Shown: one piece after another, positions 39,695-49,234 of the stretch
How positions within the stretch are numbered: the first letter of the stretch is position 1
How the letters are laid out: the number at the start of each line of letters is the position of its first letter
Origin: JBMNOZ01 sp050943335
Lineage (GTDB): Bacteria; Bacillota; Desulfitobacteriia; Desulfitobacteriales; Syntrophobotulaceae
Direction of reading: 5' to 3'
Length of the DNA: 56,040 nt
Assembly: GCA_050943335.1 (NCBI GenBank)
Contig: JBMNOZ010000014.1
Span: 1 to 56,040 of the forward strand
Translations under genes and position numbers: made by a program
Notes under the pieces: model-generated
Seen by the model: only the letters and a program-made list of their open reading frames with translations
Database searches by the model: none
What the model was told of the DNA's origin: nothing

Positions 39695-40972
39695 CTATAT
39701 CTCACACTCTTCGTTTAGATGTGCTAAAATAAATTCTTTAACTTTGTCCTTAGAGATTTCATCCTGGGTGCCTAATTTCATATTCCGAAGCGTAATAACA
39801 TTTCTGTTTAATTCCTCCTCACCGATTATCAAAGCATAGTTCGCACCCATCCGATCGGTATACTTCATCTGGCTTTTTAAGCTTTTGCCTGTTAAGGCCA
39901 TTAATGTAGGGATGTTTTCTTTTCGCAACTCTTTTAGAAATTTAAAGCCCTCGATTTCCGCCTTCTCACCAAGGGTAATAATAATCACTTTATTTTCTTC
40001 TAAAGACTCCAAATCAATTTTCTGGTTTTCCATCAAAGCCAGAATTCTCTCCATCCCCACGGCAAAACCGATTCCCGGAGTTTGGGGACCCCCGATTTCC
40101 TTAACTAAACCGTCATAACGGCCCCCGCCGCAGATGGCGCTTTGGGCTCCAATCCCTTCGGCCATTACTTCAAAGGCTGTTTTTTGGTAATAATCAAGAC
40201 CTCGGACCATTTTGGGGTTAATACTATAGTCAAGGCCGGAAACATTTAAATAATTTTGCACACTTTCAAAATGTTCGCGGCAAAAAAGACATAGGGTATC
40301 CAAAGTTGTAGGGGCCCCCTTTGTCAGTTCCTGGCATGTTTGATTTTTACAATCCAAAATTCGGAGAGGATTTTTTTCAAACCGGACCTTACAATCCTGA
40401 CAGAGTTTTTCAATTTTCTCCTCTAAAAATCCTTGCAATTTTTCACGATGTTCAAGACGGCATTCCGGACAACCTACAGAATTAATATGTACTTCCAAAC
40501 CTCTTAAACCTAATCTTTGAAAGAAATCCCATAGCAGTTGAATGACCTCGGCATCGATAAGCGGATCATCGGAACCGAGCACTTCAACCCCAAATTGGTG
40601 GAACTGTCTGTATCTTCCAGCCTGAGGGTTTTCGTAACGAAACATGGGACCCTGGTAATACATTCTAACCGGCAGGGTCTGGGTATAAAGCTTGTTTTCG
40701 ACGTAGGCTCTGCAGACCGCAGCCGTACCTTCAGGGCGGAGGGTCAATGATCTTTGTTTCTTATCCAAAAAAGTATACATTTCTTTATTGACAATATCGG
40801 TTGTCTCTCCTACCCCGCGCTGGAAAAGCTCCGTCGCTTCAAAAATTGGAGTTCTTATCTCTTGGTACCCGTAAACAGCACAAATTTTTCGGATTTGTTC
40901 CTCTAAATAATGCCATTTTTCAATTTCCCCCGGTACAATATCTTGGGTTCCTCTAAGACGTTGAATAGCCAT
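39695..40972 (-). CDS. hisS: Histidyl-tRNA synthetase
   Basis: HisS charges tRNA-His. The 425-residue class II enzyme shows LRGTQDI near the N-terminus, motif 2 (MYYQGPMFRYENPQAGRYRQFHQFG), the HisA motif VRGLDYYQKTAFEV and GGGRYDGL. An insertion near residues 175-235 has six cysteines in CxxC pairs (CPEC, CQDC, CLFC), resembling a zinc ribbon that many HisS proteins of Clostridia carry. GGGAGG precedes the ATG. A likely promoter lies upstream, and aspS follows. Confidence 0.97.
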   Translation of the reverse strand: MAIQRLRGTQDIVPGEIEKWHYLEEQIRKICAVYGYQEIRTPIFEATELFQRGVGETTDIVNKEMYTFLDKKQRSLTLRPEGTAAVCRAYVENKLYTQTLPVRMYYQGPMFRYENPQAGRYRQFHQFGVEVLGSDDPLIDAEVIQLLWDFFQRLGLRGLEVHINSVGCPECRLEHREKLQGFLEEKIEKLCQDCKVRFEKNPLRILDCKNQTCQELTKGAPTTLDTLCLFCREHFESVQNYLNVSGLDYSINPKMVRGLDYYQKTAFEVMAEGIGAQSAICGGGRYDGLVKEIGGPQTPGIGFAVGMERILALMENQKIDLESLEENKVIIITLGEKAEIEGFKFLKELRKENIPTLMALTGKSLKSQMKYTDRMGANYALIIGEEELNRNVITLRNMKLGTQDEISKDKVKEFILAHLNEECEI

Positions 40973-41017
40973 CTATGTTTTCCTCCCGGTTAGCTCTTTA
41001 AACAGTAACAACGTTTT

Positions 41018-41026
41018 ATTATAGCA
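41018..41026 (-). promoter_or_regulatory. Extended -10 promoter of hisS-aspS
   Basis: TGCTATAAT on the minus strand is an extended -10 element. The -35 region is weak, as often with that type. It lies in the 70 bases between hemZ and hisS, so hisS-aspS may have its own promoter in addition to read-through. Confidence 0.5.
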
Positions 41027-41043
41027 CAAAACTCGACTTAACC

Positions 41044-42597
41044 CTATTTTTGCCGTTCTAAACCTAAGTAGGTTTCTAAAGCTGCTTTTCTTTTTTCTTG
41101 AACAGTTGTAAAACTCTCAAAATAACGTTTTAAATCCTGGGCATGGTAAATGTTTTGGTGGCCACGGTCAGTAGTCAATATCTTGCTGGTAGCATTTAAC
41201 CCTATGCCGATCACGTTTTGAATTTCTTCAATTATAGCTATATTGTAGCGACAGATTTTGCCCGGCAACGCATAACCAATATTTTCCATATTGCCCACAA
41301 TGTTTTTCTGCCGGTAGAGATAATAAGGCTGATATCCGGCTGTGAAAACACACTGTTTTATTTCCTCACCAATTTCCTCCCCGTTTTGGTCCAGGTAATG
41401 CCAATAACTGTTTTCCCAAAAAGCTGAGCCCCTTTTTAAAGCTAAGGCATGCACTGTGAGATTGGAGGGTTTTAATTCTAGTATTTTTTCTAAAGTGTCT
41501 ATAATTTCAGCCTGGCCTTCCCCCGGAAGCCCGATAATAATATCCATATTGATAACCCAGTCAGAAACGGTTTTTGCCAGCTCATAAGCTTCCAAAATTG
41601 CCGTTATGCTGTGGGTCCTACCGATCCGTTTTAAAGTTTTTTCCTGCATGGTCTGGGGATTAATACTGAGCCGGTTTACACCGGTCTGTTCTAGCAATTT
41701 AAGCTTCTCTAAATCAATGGTATCCGGTCGCCCCGCCTCAACGGTAAATTCCGTCCTCTCGTCAAAGGGAAGATTAGAATTCACGACCTGAAGAAGGTTG
41801 TCTAACTGACTGGCAGTAAGGACGGTAGGGGTTCCCCCGCCAAGATAAATACTTTCGGCTTTCAGTCCCGCCTTCCAAAGCATTTCTCCGACGAGTTTAA
41901 TCTCTATTTTCAAAGCATCTAGATAGGCAAAAACCAGCTCTTTATTTCTAGCCGTGAGAGGATAGGAAGGAAAAGAGCAATAAAAACAGCGAGTGGGGCA
42001 AAAAGGAATGGACAGATAAATTGCCACTCTATCGCTATTCTTCATTAGCCTAGAATAAGGTTCTTGCACCTTGTGCACTTGCTGCAAAAGCTTGACCTTG
42101 TCAGACGAAACCAAATAATAATTATTTAAGACTCTCTCCTGTTCTTCCCGGTTATAACCTTGTTCAGACAATAAAGTAATCAGTTTGCCCGGTCTAATAC
42201 CGGATAAAATCCCCCATGGGTTATTACGACCAGTGTAATCCTTTAAAAAAAGATAGATAGCTTTTTTAATCACCAGTTGAAGTAAAGGTTCTTTTACGGG
42301 CAGAGCTTCTTCCGTATTAAGCTTTTGTTCAATCTTTTTTTTAAAAAGAATCTTTCCGTGCTGTTTTAAGATTAAATCTGTGGCTAAGTAGAAAAAAGCA
42401 CCCTCTCTTTTTTCAGCTTCTATTGAAATAATTTTTTCGGAAAGGGTAAAATTTTCTTGTTCCTTTACAAATTGTTTCTCTGCCGCTTGATCAAGCTTGA
42501 CCTCAACACCTGAAAAAAAGTTAGCAATAATTGCCCTCGAATTAGCTAGTATTTTCTTATCTATGGTTTTGCTAATTAAGTAGATAATTCCTGCCAT
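41044..42597 (-). CDS. hemZ: HemZ-like coproporphyrinogen dehydrogenase (radical SAM)
   Basis: This HemN/HemZ-type radical SAM protein is placed in oxygen-independent heme synthesis, although family members differ in activity. The iron-sulfur ligands are in CPTRCFYCSF (near residue 180), followed by YLGGGTPT and the SINPQTM and DIIIGLPGE segments of the family. The first 160 residues form the HemZ-specific extension. Start is ambiguous: an ATG directly after the preceding stop, or a TTG five codons earlier. It lies in the relA-hisS cluster as in other Clostridia. Confidence 0.88.
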   Translation of the reverse strand: MAGIIYLISKTIDKKILANSRAIIANFFSGVEVKLDQAAEKQFVKEQENFTLSEKIISIEAEKREGAFFYLATDLILKQHGKILFKKKIEQKLNTEEALPVKEPLLQLVIKKAIYLFLKDYTGRNNPWGILSGIRPGKLITLLSEQGYNREEQERVLNNYYLVSSDKVKLLQQVHKVQEPYSRLMKNSDRVAIYLSIPFCPTRCFYCSFPSYPLTARNKELVFAYLDALKIEIKLVGEMLWKAGLKAESIYLGGGTPTVLTASQLDNLLQVVNSNLPFDERTEFTVEAGRPDTIDLEKLKLLEQTGVNRLSINPQTMQEKTLKRIGRTHSITAILEAYELAKTVSDWVINMDIIIGLPGEGQAEIIDTLEKILELKPSNLTVHALALKRGSAFWENSYWHYLDQNGEEIGEEIKQCVFTAGYQPYYLYRQKNIVGNMENIGYALPGKICRYNIAIIEEIQNVIGIGLNATSKILTTDRGHQNIYHAQDLKRYFESFTTVQEKRKAALETYLGLERQK

Positions 42598-42599
42598 TA

Positions 42600-43244
42600 T
42601 TAAAAATTCCAATTAGCGTTAAATGTTCCGTTTAAATAAGGATTAAACCTTTTTTCTCTTCCAATAGTAGTTTCTGTTTCATGGCCGGGAAAAACTCGGA
42701 CATCGTCATCTAAAACTAAGAGTCTTTCTTTAATACTGTTGACCAATGTGGTTAAATTTCCGCCTGGAAAATCTGCCCTACCTATGGAACAATCAAAAAG
42801 GGTGTCCCCACTGATTAATCCTTCCGGCGTCAATAAACAAATACCTCCGGGAGTATGCCCCGGTGTATGAATTACTTTAATTTTCATTTCGCCTACTTCT
42901 AAGATTTGATTGTCCTCCAGTATGATTTCAGCTTCCTCCAGGGAAAGGTTTAAACCGGAAAAAAACGATAGGTTCTTCTGTGGATCTACCAACATCTCGG
43001 CATCCTCTTTATGAATGGCTACTTGAACTCCAAGCTTTTTTCTTAAGTCCTCGACAGCCCCGATATGGTCATAGTGCCCATGGGTTAAAACAATATATTG
43101 GACATCTTTTTTACTTTTTTTCACCCAATCAAAAATTTGTCTGCTACCTGCACCGGGATCAACCAAAATCGCTTTACCGGTCTTCTCACAAGAGACTAAG
43201 TAGCAATTAGCTCCCATTCCTGGAGTTACGAACCTTTCGATCAT
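42600..43244 (-). CDS. Metallo-beta-lactamase-fold hydrolase
   Basis: The 214-residue protein has the metal-binding motif THGHYDHIG (near residue 53), later histidines in HTPGHTPGG and the terminal FPGHETETT. It resembles YqgX/GloB-like hydrolases of low substrate specificity; whether it acts on hydroxyacylglutathione, acylated thiols or persulfides is not visible. It is cotranscribed with dtd and hemZ, a common arrangement in Clostridia. The ATG follows GTGAGG. Confidence 0.9.
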   Translation of the reverse strand: MIERFVTPGMGANCYLVSCEKTGKAILVDPGAGSRQIFDWVKKSKKDVQYIVLTHGHYDHIGAVEDLRKKLGVQVAIHKEDAEMLVDPQKNLSFFSGLNLSLEEAEIILEDNQILEVGEMKIKVIHTPGHTPGGICLLTPEGLISGDTLFDCSIGRADFPGGNLTTLVNSIKERLLVLDDDVRVFPGHETETTIGREKRFNPYLNGTFNANWNF

Positions 43245-43269
43245 GGTTTCTACCTCACTTTTAAATTTT

Positions 43270-43719
43270 TTAAAATTGTTTTTTACTATCTAATAGAATT
43301 GTAACCGGTCCTTGGTTTACCAATTCTACATCCATTTCCGCCTGAAACCTGCCGGTTTGAATCTTTACTCCCTTTTGCTGCAGAAGAGCTAGAAAATCAT
43401 TAAACAAACTTTCTGCTTTTTGAGGTGGTGCCGCCTGGGTAAAGCTAGGTCGATTTCCCTTACGACAATCCCCATACAAGGTAAATTGGGAGACGACCAG
43501 AAGTTCACCTTGAACATCGAGTAAGGAAAGGTTCATCTTACCTTGTTCATCTTCAAAAATTCTTAATTTAATTAATTTTTCCGCCATCCAGGCTAGATCT
43601 TGCGGACCATCTTCGTGCCCAAATCCAACAAAAACCAGTAATCCACAGTCAATCTGTCCTGTAAGTTCAGACCCAATCTTTACTCCTGCTCTTTTTACCC
43701 TTTGAACCACACACCGCAT
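43270..43719 (-). CDS. dtd: D-aminoacyl-tRNA deacylase
   Basis: Dtd hydrolyses D-aminoacyl-tRNAs, including D-Tyr-tRNA and Gly-tRNA-Ala, and so proofreads chirality. The 149-residue protein has the active-site SQFTLYGDCRKGNRP and the cross-subunit GPVTILLD (the GP motif). The family start MRxVVQRV is seen as MRCVVQRV. AAGGAG precedes the ATG. It lies 16 bases after rel, as in Bacillus. Confidence 0.96.
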   Translation of the reverse strand: MRCVVQRVKRAGVKIGSELTGQIDCGLLVFVGFGHEDGPQDLAWMAEKLIKLRIFEDEQGKMNLSLLDVQGELLVVSQFTLYGDCRKGNRPSFTQAAPPQKAESLFNDFLALLQQKGVKIQTGRFQAEMDVELVNQGPVTILLDSKKQF

Positions 43720-43735
43720 AGTACGACTCCTTTCT

Positions 43736-45880
43736 CTATATTCTCTCGACTAAAGATACATCTTTAATCCGGCGGATTTTTTGCAGGACAAGGTTTAAAT
43801 GATCCAAACTTCTAGCCTCTACTTTTAATTTAATATTGGCAATTTTATCTTTACCCACTCTGGCATTTATCCCCAGAATATGGGTTCTAGTCTCCAAAAT
43901 AACATTCATAATATCGGTCACCAAACGGGCCCTGTCTAAACCGACTATTTCGAGCTCTGTCGGATAGACATTGTTGACGGACTCATCCCATTCAACTTCC
44001 ACCAGGCGATCCTTATCCCTAGCCGTTAAGCCTAAAAGCTCGTTGCAATCCGATTTATGGATAGAAACTCCCCGTCCCCTAGTAACAAAACCAACTATCT
44101 CGTCTCCGGGCAAGGGATTACAGCATTGTGAAATCCGAACCAAGATATTCTCCACACCTTTAACCTTAACCCCCTGGGGGACTCTCTTTTTAGATTTTTG
44201 TTCCGAAGATAAGTATTCCTCCGGTTCCGTTTCTGTTTTTAAAAACTCTTCCTTGAACCGGGCTAAGGCTTTTTTAAAAGTTATAGCCCCGTCACCTAAG
44301 GCAGCGTAAAAATCATCCAGGGAATTGAATTTAAAGATCTTGGCCAGGGCCATAATATTATCCCCTCTTAAATTTGCTACCGGATCTATCCCTATTTTTC
44401 TAGCTTCCCTATCCAGACCCTCTTTGCCCCTGGCAATATTTTCTTCTCTTCTTTCTTTTCTAAACCACTGCCGAATTCTATTTCTAGCCTGGGAGGTTTT
44501 TACCATACAAACCCAATCCCGGCTGGGACCGGTTGAGCTTTTAGAAGTGATTATCTCTACTATGTCGCCGCTCTTCAATTTAGTATCTAGGGGTACGATC
44601 CGCCCATTGATTTTTGCCCCGATACAGCTATGCCCTACTGCAGTGTGTACCCGATAGGCAAAGTCAATGGGACCAGCTCCCGCCGGCAACTCAACTACAT
44701 CTCCTTTCGGAGTGAAGACAAAAACGGTATCGGCAAAAATGTCGAACTTCAGTGATTCCATAAATTCTCCGGCATCCCGGGAATCTTGCTGCCATTCCAA
44801 AAGTCGGCGCAACCAAGACAGTTTTTGTTCAAAATTACTCTCTGTTTTGACCCCTTCTTTATACTTCCAATGGGCAGCAATACCGTACTCTGCTGTCCGA
44901 TGCATATCCCAGGTTCGAATTTGGATTTCAAAAGGCTCACCATGATTTCCTACCAAAGTTGTATGCAGGGACTGATACATATTGGGTTTGGGCATGGCGA
45001 TATAATCTTTAAATCTACCGGGAATCGGTTTCCAGAGAGTATGAATTATCCCCAGAGCCCCGTAACAGTCGTTTACGGTTTCAACGATAACCCTAACAGC
45101 GGTAAGATCATAAATTTCACTTAGTTCTTTATTCTCCGTGATCATTTTTTTATATATACTATAAAAATGCTTCGGGCGACCGGCTATATCCGCCTTAATC
45201 CCAACCTCTTCCAATTTGGGTTTCAGTTGCTCTATAACCTCGTTAATTTGTTCTTCCCGTTCTTTTCTTTTAAAAGAGATCCCTTCCACTAGTTCATAAT
45301 ATTCTTTCGGGTTAACATATCTAAAGGCTAAATCCTCCAATTCCCACCTAATGCGAAAAATCCCCAATCTATTAGCCAAGGGAGCGTAAATCTCCAATGT
45401 TTCCTGAGCAATTTCTATTTGTTTGCGTTCTGGTTGGTATTCCAAAGTCCGCATATTGTGGAGACGATCTGCCAGTTTTATCAGTATCACTCGAATATCT
45501 TTAGCCATAGCCAAAAACATTTTGCGGAGATTTTCTACTTGAACCTCAACCTTGCTCTGATACTCAATCCGTCCTAGTTTAGTGACTCCATCCACTAAGC
45601 TAGCTACTTCCTCCCCAAATTCCTTCTCGATATCTTCTAAGTTTTTTTCCGTATCCTCCGCCACATCGTGCAAAAGAGCAGCCGTTATAGTAGAGTCGTC
45701 CATCTCTAATTCAGCAAGAATATAAGCTACTTCCAAGGGATGATTAATATATTCTTCGCCGGAGATTCTCAACTGCCCTTGATGAGCCTCTACTGCAAAA
45801 TTATAAGCTTTCTCTATTTTCTCCATGTTATATGAAGTCTTGTTCGCAACTAAGACTTCTTTAAGCTTATTGAAATCCAT
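43736..45880 (-). CDS. relA: Bifunctional (p)ppGpp synthetase/hydrolase Rel
   Basis: Rel makes and degrades the stringent-response alarmones. Domains of the 714-residue protein in order: HD hydrolase (HDVAED near residue 70), synthetase (RFKDYIAMPKPNMYQSLHTT and EIQIRT near residues 290-325), TGS (near 385-445), a zinc-finger-like region with CCNPLPGD, and the C-terminal ACT domain. The intact HDxxED and the RFKD form of the synthetase loop indicate a bifunctional enzyme, unlike E. coli RelA. It follows recJ with a 38-base gap; apt, usually between them in Bacillus, is missing. Confidence 0.97.
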   Translation of the reverse strand: MDFNKLKEVLVANKTSYNMEKIEKAYNFAVEAHQGQLRISGEEYINHPLEVAYILAELEMDDSTITAALLHDVAEDTEKNLEDIEKEFGEEVASLVDGVTKLGRIEYQSKVEVQVENLRKMFLAMAKDIRVILIKLADRLHNMRTLEYQPERKQIEIAQETLEIYAPLANRLGIFRIRWELEDLAFRYVNPKEYYELVEGISFKRKEREEQINEVIEQLKPKLEEVGIKADIAGRPKHFYSIYKKMITENKELSEIYDLTAVRVIVETVNDCYGALGIIHTLWKPIPGRFKDYIAMPKPNMYQSLHTTLVGNHGEPFEIQIRTWDMHRTAEYGIAAHWKYKEGVKTESNFEQKLSWLRRLLEWQQDSRDAGEFMESLKFDIFADTVFVFTPKGDVVELPAGAGPIDFAYRVHTAVGHSCIGAKINGRIVPLDTKLKSGDIVEIITSKSSTGPSRDWVCMVKTSQARNRIRQWFRKERREENIARGKEGLDREARKIGIDPVANLRGDNIMALAKIFKFNSLDDFYAALGDGAITFKKALARFKEEFLKTETEPEEYLSSEQKSKKRVPQGVKVKGVENILVRISQCCNPLPGDEIVGFVTRGRGVSIHKSDCNELLGLTARDKDRLVEVEWDESVNNVYPTELEIVGLDRARLVTDIMNVILETRTHILGINARVGKDKIANIKLKVEARSLDHLNLVLQKIRRIKDVSLVERI

Positions 45881-45917
45881 AATCTACCTCTAAATAATCC
45901 AATTTATTTTGACCTTA

Positions 45918-47972
45918 TTATAGGCTATTTTGCTCCGCCACTCTAAAGCGTAAAGAAGCTTTTAAATCCGTCTTTTTGTCGGTATTCAATCTAATTAAGA
46001 AAGGATTTGTTCCTCCTAGCCAGTCAACAATACCCAGTTCTTCTAAAATCTTAATAAGTTGAAATTGAAAATTATCATTGGCCCGCCAAAAGAAAACATC
46101 TTGCCCGTCGGATTGGACCTTTAAAGCCTTATAAAAGTCGACCAGTATTGGCCTGTTTAACCCCATTGTTAAAGGGGCCGCTTCAGAACAAACTTTAAAA
46201 TCATTCTCTAATTCTTCCGCTTTTTGAGTATTCTCTTCATTGATTCTCTCTTCAGTAGTACAAGCAATCTGATTTTGACCTTCAGGCAGGGCTTCCCGAT
46301 AATCTTTCAAAATGGCTTGTAATTTTATTTCTTGACGAAATTCATTTATTTCTAAATTATAAACAATATCTAAATAATCTAAAGTAGAGATATTTTCAAA
46401 TTCGTTTCCCTTTCGAAAGGCTAAAACTTCAAAAGATTCCCCACTGGTCCCTAAAATTATTTTTAAATGTTCTTTATCCTTACCTATTAGGTGAATGCTT
46501 TTTCGGGGGAGATTAGTACTCAATAACAATGGAGCCGGATTTCCTATCCCGAAAGGAGCCATTTGAGCTAATTCTTTTCCCAATTCCAAATCTAATTCTT
46601 CTTTTTCTACAACAGCCTCAATTTCCAATTGAGGTTCATAGCTAAACCCGCTTTCTATATAGCTCTGTGTCAAAAAAGTTCGTAAATTATCAATGTTCGC
46701 GACTTTAATACTAAAACCTGCCGCTTGCTTATGGCCGCCAAATGTTTGGAGCAAAGACTGCGCTTTTCTTAGTTCTTCCAAAACATGATATCCCTTAATC
46801 CCCCTCGCAGAGCCCTTGCCTATCGGGCCCTCTTCCGCAATCAAATACACAGGCCTTTCAAACTTCTCAACCAATCTAGAAGCCACAATGCCGATCACTC
46901 CATGGTGCCATCTAGGGGAGGATAGAACAATAATTTCGGGCAAAGGTTCCTGGGCCAAAAGCTTCTCCGCTTCACTCAGTATTTCCTTTTCCATCTCTTG
47001 CCGACGGTAATTTTCTTTGCTAAGCTCCTTAGCGATTATTAGGGCCTCGTTAAATTGTTCTTCTAATAATAAATTCAAAGCCAACTGCGCAGTATCCATT
47101 CTTCCAGCAGCGTTTATTCTGGGAGCAAGCATAAATGACACTTGACCGGCGCTAAGTTTTTTACCTTCCAAACCGCATTCGGTCAACAAAGCCCTCAGCC
47201 CGACATGATCGGTATTGCTCATGATTCCCAGACCGTGTTTTACAAGGATGCGGTTTTCCCCAATTAATGGAACTACATCAGCAATAGTTCCTAAAGCGAC
47301 CAGGTCTAAATATTCCCATTCTGTGGAAGAAAGCTTTTCCCCGTAGCCAAAATGCGAAAATAGGGCTTGGACCAGTTTAAAAGCTACACCCACTCCAGCA
47401 AGATGTTTAAAAGGATAACCGGAATTTTCTACTTTCGGGTTTAAAATCCCTACTGCCGCTGGCAAATTCGGAGCTGGTTCATGATGGTCAGTGATAATCA
47501 CGTCAACACCTAAAGACGTTGCCCTTTCAACTTCTTCGCAGGCGGTAATACCGCAATCCACAGTGATGATCAGACCCACATCATTCTTGGCAGCCCTGTC
47601 TATTATTTCTTGGTGCAGTCCATAACCATCCTCTCTTAAAGGAATATGAATAAGTAAATTAAAACCGAAATTTTGTAAGACTTTATATAATAAAGCCGCT
47701 GCCGTAATCCCATCGACATCATAATCCCCATAAATAAGAACTTTTTCACTAGTTTTTAAAGCTCTATCCAACCGCCGGATAATTTTCTCCATATCCTTAA
47801 ATAAATAAGGGGAATGCAAATTAAATAAGGACGGCCTTAAAAATTCTAAGACCGAAGATAAAGAATCGTACCCCCGATTATAAAGAATATGGGCAATTTG
47901 AGGAGGGATACAAGCCTTAGGCAACGAAACTCCTATTTCTTTATTCTGGACGATTGTCCATCTATTGGCCAT
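45918..47972 (-). CDS. recJ: Single-stranded-DNA-specific exonuclease RecJ
   Basis: RecJ is a 5'-3' exonuclease for recombination and mismatch repair. The DHH-domain motifs are present: YGDYDVDGITAAALL (near residue 80), DCGI, TDHHEP, then the DHHA1 segments HHGVIGIVASRL and GGHKQAAGFSI. A C-terminal OB-fold and an additional region of about 120 residues follow, as in long Firmicutes RecJ. It overlaps the end of the lapA-like gene by 11 bases. Confidence 0.96.
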   Translation of the reverse strand: MANRWTIVQNKEIGVSLPKACIPPQIAHILYNRGYDSLSSVLEFLRPSLFNLHSPYLFKDMEKIIRRLDRALKTSEKVLIYGDYDVDGITAAALLYKVLQNFGFNLLIHIPLREDGYGLHQEIIDRAAKNDVGLIITVDCGITACEEVERATSLGVDVIITDHHEPAPNLPAAVGILNPKVENSGYPFKHLAGVGVAFKLVQALFSHFGYGEKLSSTEWEYLDLVALGTIADVVPLIGENRILVKHGLGIMSNTDHVGLRALLTECGLEGKKLSAGQVSFMLAPRINAAGRMDTAQLALNLLLEEQFNEALIIAKELSKENYRRQEMEKEILSEAEKLLAQEPLPEIIVLSSPRWHHGVIGIVASRLVEKFERPVYLIAEEGPIGKGSARGIKGYHVLEELRKAQSLLQTFGGHKQAAGFSIKVANIDNLRTFLTQSYIESGFSYEPQLEIEAVVEKEELDLELGKELAQMAPFGIGNPAPLLLSTNLPRKSIHLIGKDKEHLKIILGTSGESFEVLAFRKGNEFENISTLDYLDIVYNLEINEFRQEIKLQAILKDYREALPEGQNQIACTTEERINEENTQKAEELENDFKVCSEAAPLTMGLNRPILVDFYKALKVQSDGQDVFFWRANDNFQFQLIKILEELGIVDWLGGTNPFLIRLNTDKKTDLKASLRFRVAEQNSL

Positions 47973-48276
47973 TGGGTTTTGATTGCTCCGTACTTAAATT
48001 TTCGGCAGTTGATTTAGGAGTAGATAAATCAATAGTCTTACTCTTTTCGGTTGTCACGCTCGATTTTGGTTTTTGGCCAATTTTGGTTTTTAGCTCCCGC
48101 CATAAAGCTAAGCAAAACATCAATAAAACACCGGCAAAGACCGAAAAGAAAATAATGAGGGCGAGAGGGAGTTCTGAAGACCATATTAAAAATTGGACAG
48201 GGACTGTTACTGCGTTCTGGACAGCAAAGATTACAATAATCAGAGCAATAACCATGAAAAGCAATAATATATACAT
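47962..48276 (-). CDS. LapA/DUF1049-family membrane protein
   Basis: The 104-residue protein has two membrane segments (residues 2-20 and 36-60) joined by AVQNAVTVPVQFLIWSS, as in DUF1049/LapA proteins, and a polar lysine- and serine-rich tail. LapA in E. coli is linked to lipopolysaccharide assembly; this Gram-positive relative has no known role. It overlaps recJ, so the two are cotranscribed. AGGAGGG precedes the ATG. Confidence 0.82.
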   Translation of the reverse strand: MYILLLFMVIALIIVIFAVQNAVTVPVQFLIWSSELPLALIIFFSVFAGVLLMFCLALWRELKTKIGQKPKSSVTTEKSKTIDLSTPKSTAENLSTEQSKPNGQ

Positions 48277-48294
48277 CCTAACCCTCCTGTCGAA

Positions 48295-48774
48295 TTAAAT
48301 ATTATAAAGTATATTCCCTATGATAATCCATCCTAAGGAAAAAATAAACTTAAAAATTATTTGGGCAAAGAAAGATACAGGTATTTTCCTGTAGTTGAAA
48401 GTCAGGGGAAGACCGATAAATATCATCCAAATAAACAGTCCGGGAAGAAGAGGCAAAAAAAGAATTAAGGATGTTAAAGAAACTGCCGATCCAGAGACTA
48501 CTTTTATCAGTCTTAGATTCCCTGTTTTACGGTTTAAATAGCTATTGACTGCCAAAACCAACAGAAGATAAATAAATATTAGCCCTTGCCAAGTCCAAAA
48601 CACCCCGGGAACAAAATAGTTGTAAACTGTATTTAGAACAGACATCAATAGCCCGCTGAACAAAACACCTTTCCATTCTCCAACTAAGCTGGAACCGGCA
48701 ATAATAACAAGTATGAGCTCTAAGATAACATATTCTAAAAACAATTCCAACCACTCCCGCCCCCACCATCTCAT
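48295..48774 (-). CDS. Unrecognised polytopic membrane protein
   Basis: The 159-residue protein has about five hydrophobic segments and few charged residues. I do not recognise the family. It starts with ATG overlapping the stop of a short upstream frame (ATGA), with no Shine-Dalgarno of its own nearby, so translation may be coupled. The lapA-like gene follows 18 bases later. Confidence 0.55.
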   Translation of the reverse strand: MRWWGREWLELFLEYVILELILVIIAGSSLVGEWKGVLFSGLLMSVLNTVYNYFVPGVFWTWQGLIFIYLLLVLAVNSYLNRKTGNLRLIKVVSGSAVSLTSLILFLPLLPGLFIWMIFIGLPLTFNYRKIPVSFFAQIIFKFIFSLGWIIIGNILYNI

Positions 48775-48827
48775 AGATCAGCCACTATTAAAATAAAACC
48801 GCCCCTCTGACTAGTCTCCGCAGTCAT
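48771..48827 (-). CDS. Possible 18-residue leader peptide
   Basis: A short frame, 18 codons, begins MTAETSQRGG and ends in ILIVADL. Its ATG follows GGAGG by four bases, and its TGA overlaps the ATG of the membrane gene (ATGA). This is the geometry of a translationally coupled leader. It may also be chance or a fragment of a mobile element. Confidence 0.35.
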   Translation of the reverse strand: MTAETSQRGGFILIVADL

Positions 48828-49130
48828 TTCGCCTCCGGCACTGGGGTGGTAAAAACTAAATTTTAAGCAATTAAATCCGTCGATACATTTTGGTAGTAAA
48901 GTGTTTAAAAACGAGAGCTGATCCCCGGCACAAGTGTTAAGCATTGGTTGTAAACATTAAGCGCGTAAAGAATAACTTCTTACCTATAATGCCCAGAAAT
49001 AGAAAAAAATATCGGTGGCTGCATTCCTTAATTATTTTCCAAACCGGGGTTATCTTCTAAAAAGTTTTGCTAATATCCTTTTATTAATTTTTCATTTTTC
49101 TCCATCAGTTGCCGGGTTTGAAAAGAAAAC
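48828..49130. other. Intergenic region between divergent units
   Basis: About 300 bases with no gene that I can support. Its left part can pair with the leader region: ACCGCCCC (about 48809-48816) with GGGGTGGT (about 48843-48850). The rest is AT-rich and featureless up to the promoter of the DUF2156 gene. Confidence 0.45.
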
Positions 49131-49159
49131 TTGCCTTTTTTTCTTTGCCTAACTATGAT
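49131..49159 (+). promoter_or_regulatory. Sigma-A promoter of the DUF2156 operon
   Basis: TTGCCT (49131-49136), 17-base spacer and TATGAT (49154-49159). Transcription would start near 49166, 69 bases ahead of the ATG. A perfect Spo0A-box sequence, TGTCGAA, lies downstream at 49194-49200, but such 7-mers are expected several times by chance. Confidence 0.6.
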
Positions 49160-49234
49160 ATTAGATAAGATTTTTTTTGGAGTTATATAAAATTGTCGAA
49201 GAACGATTCATATTTTAAATAGGAGAAAACACCC

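Noticed and set aside
40973..41043. T-box riboswitch ahead of hisS
   Set aside because: The gap is only 71 bases, and no specifier loop or T-box sequence is seen.
48280..48300. TGTCGAA (0A-box sequence) upstream of the lapA-like gene
   Set aside because: It overlaps the Shine-Dalgarno, and such 7-mers are expected by chance several times here.
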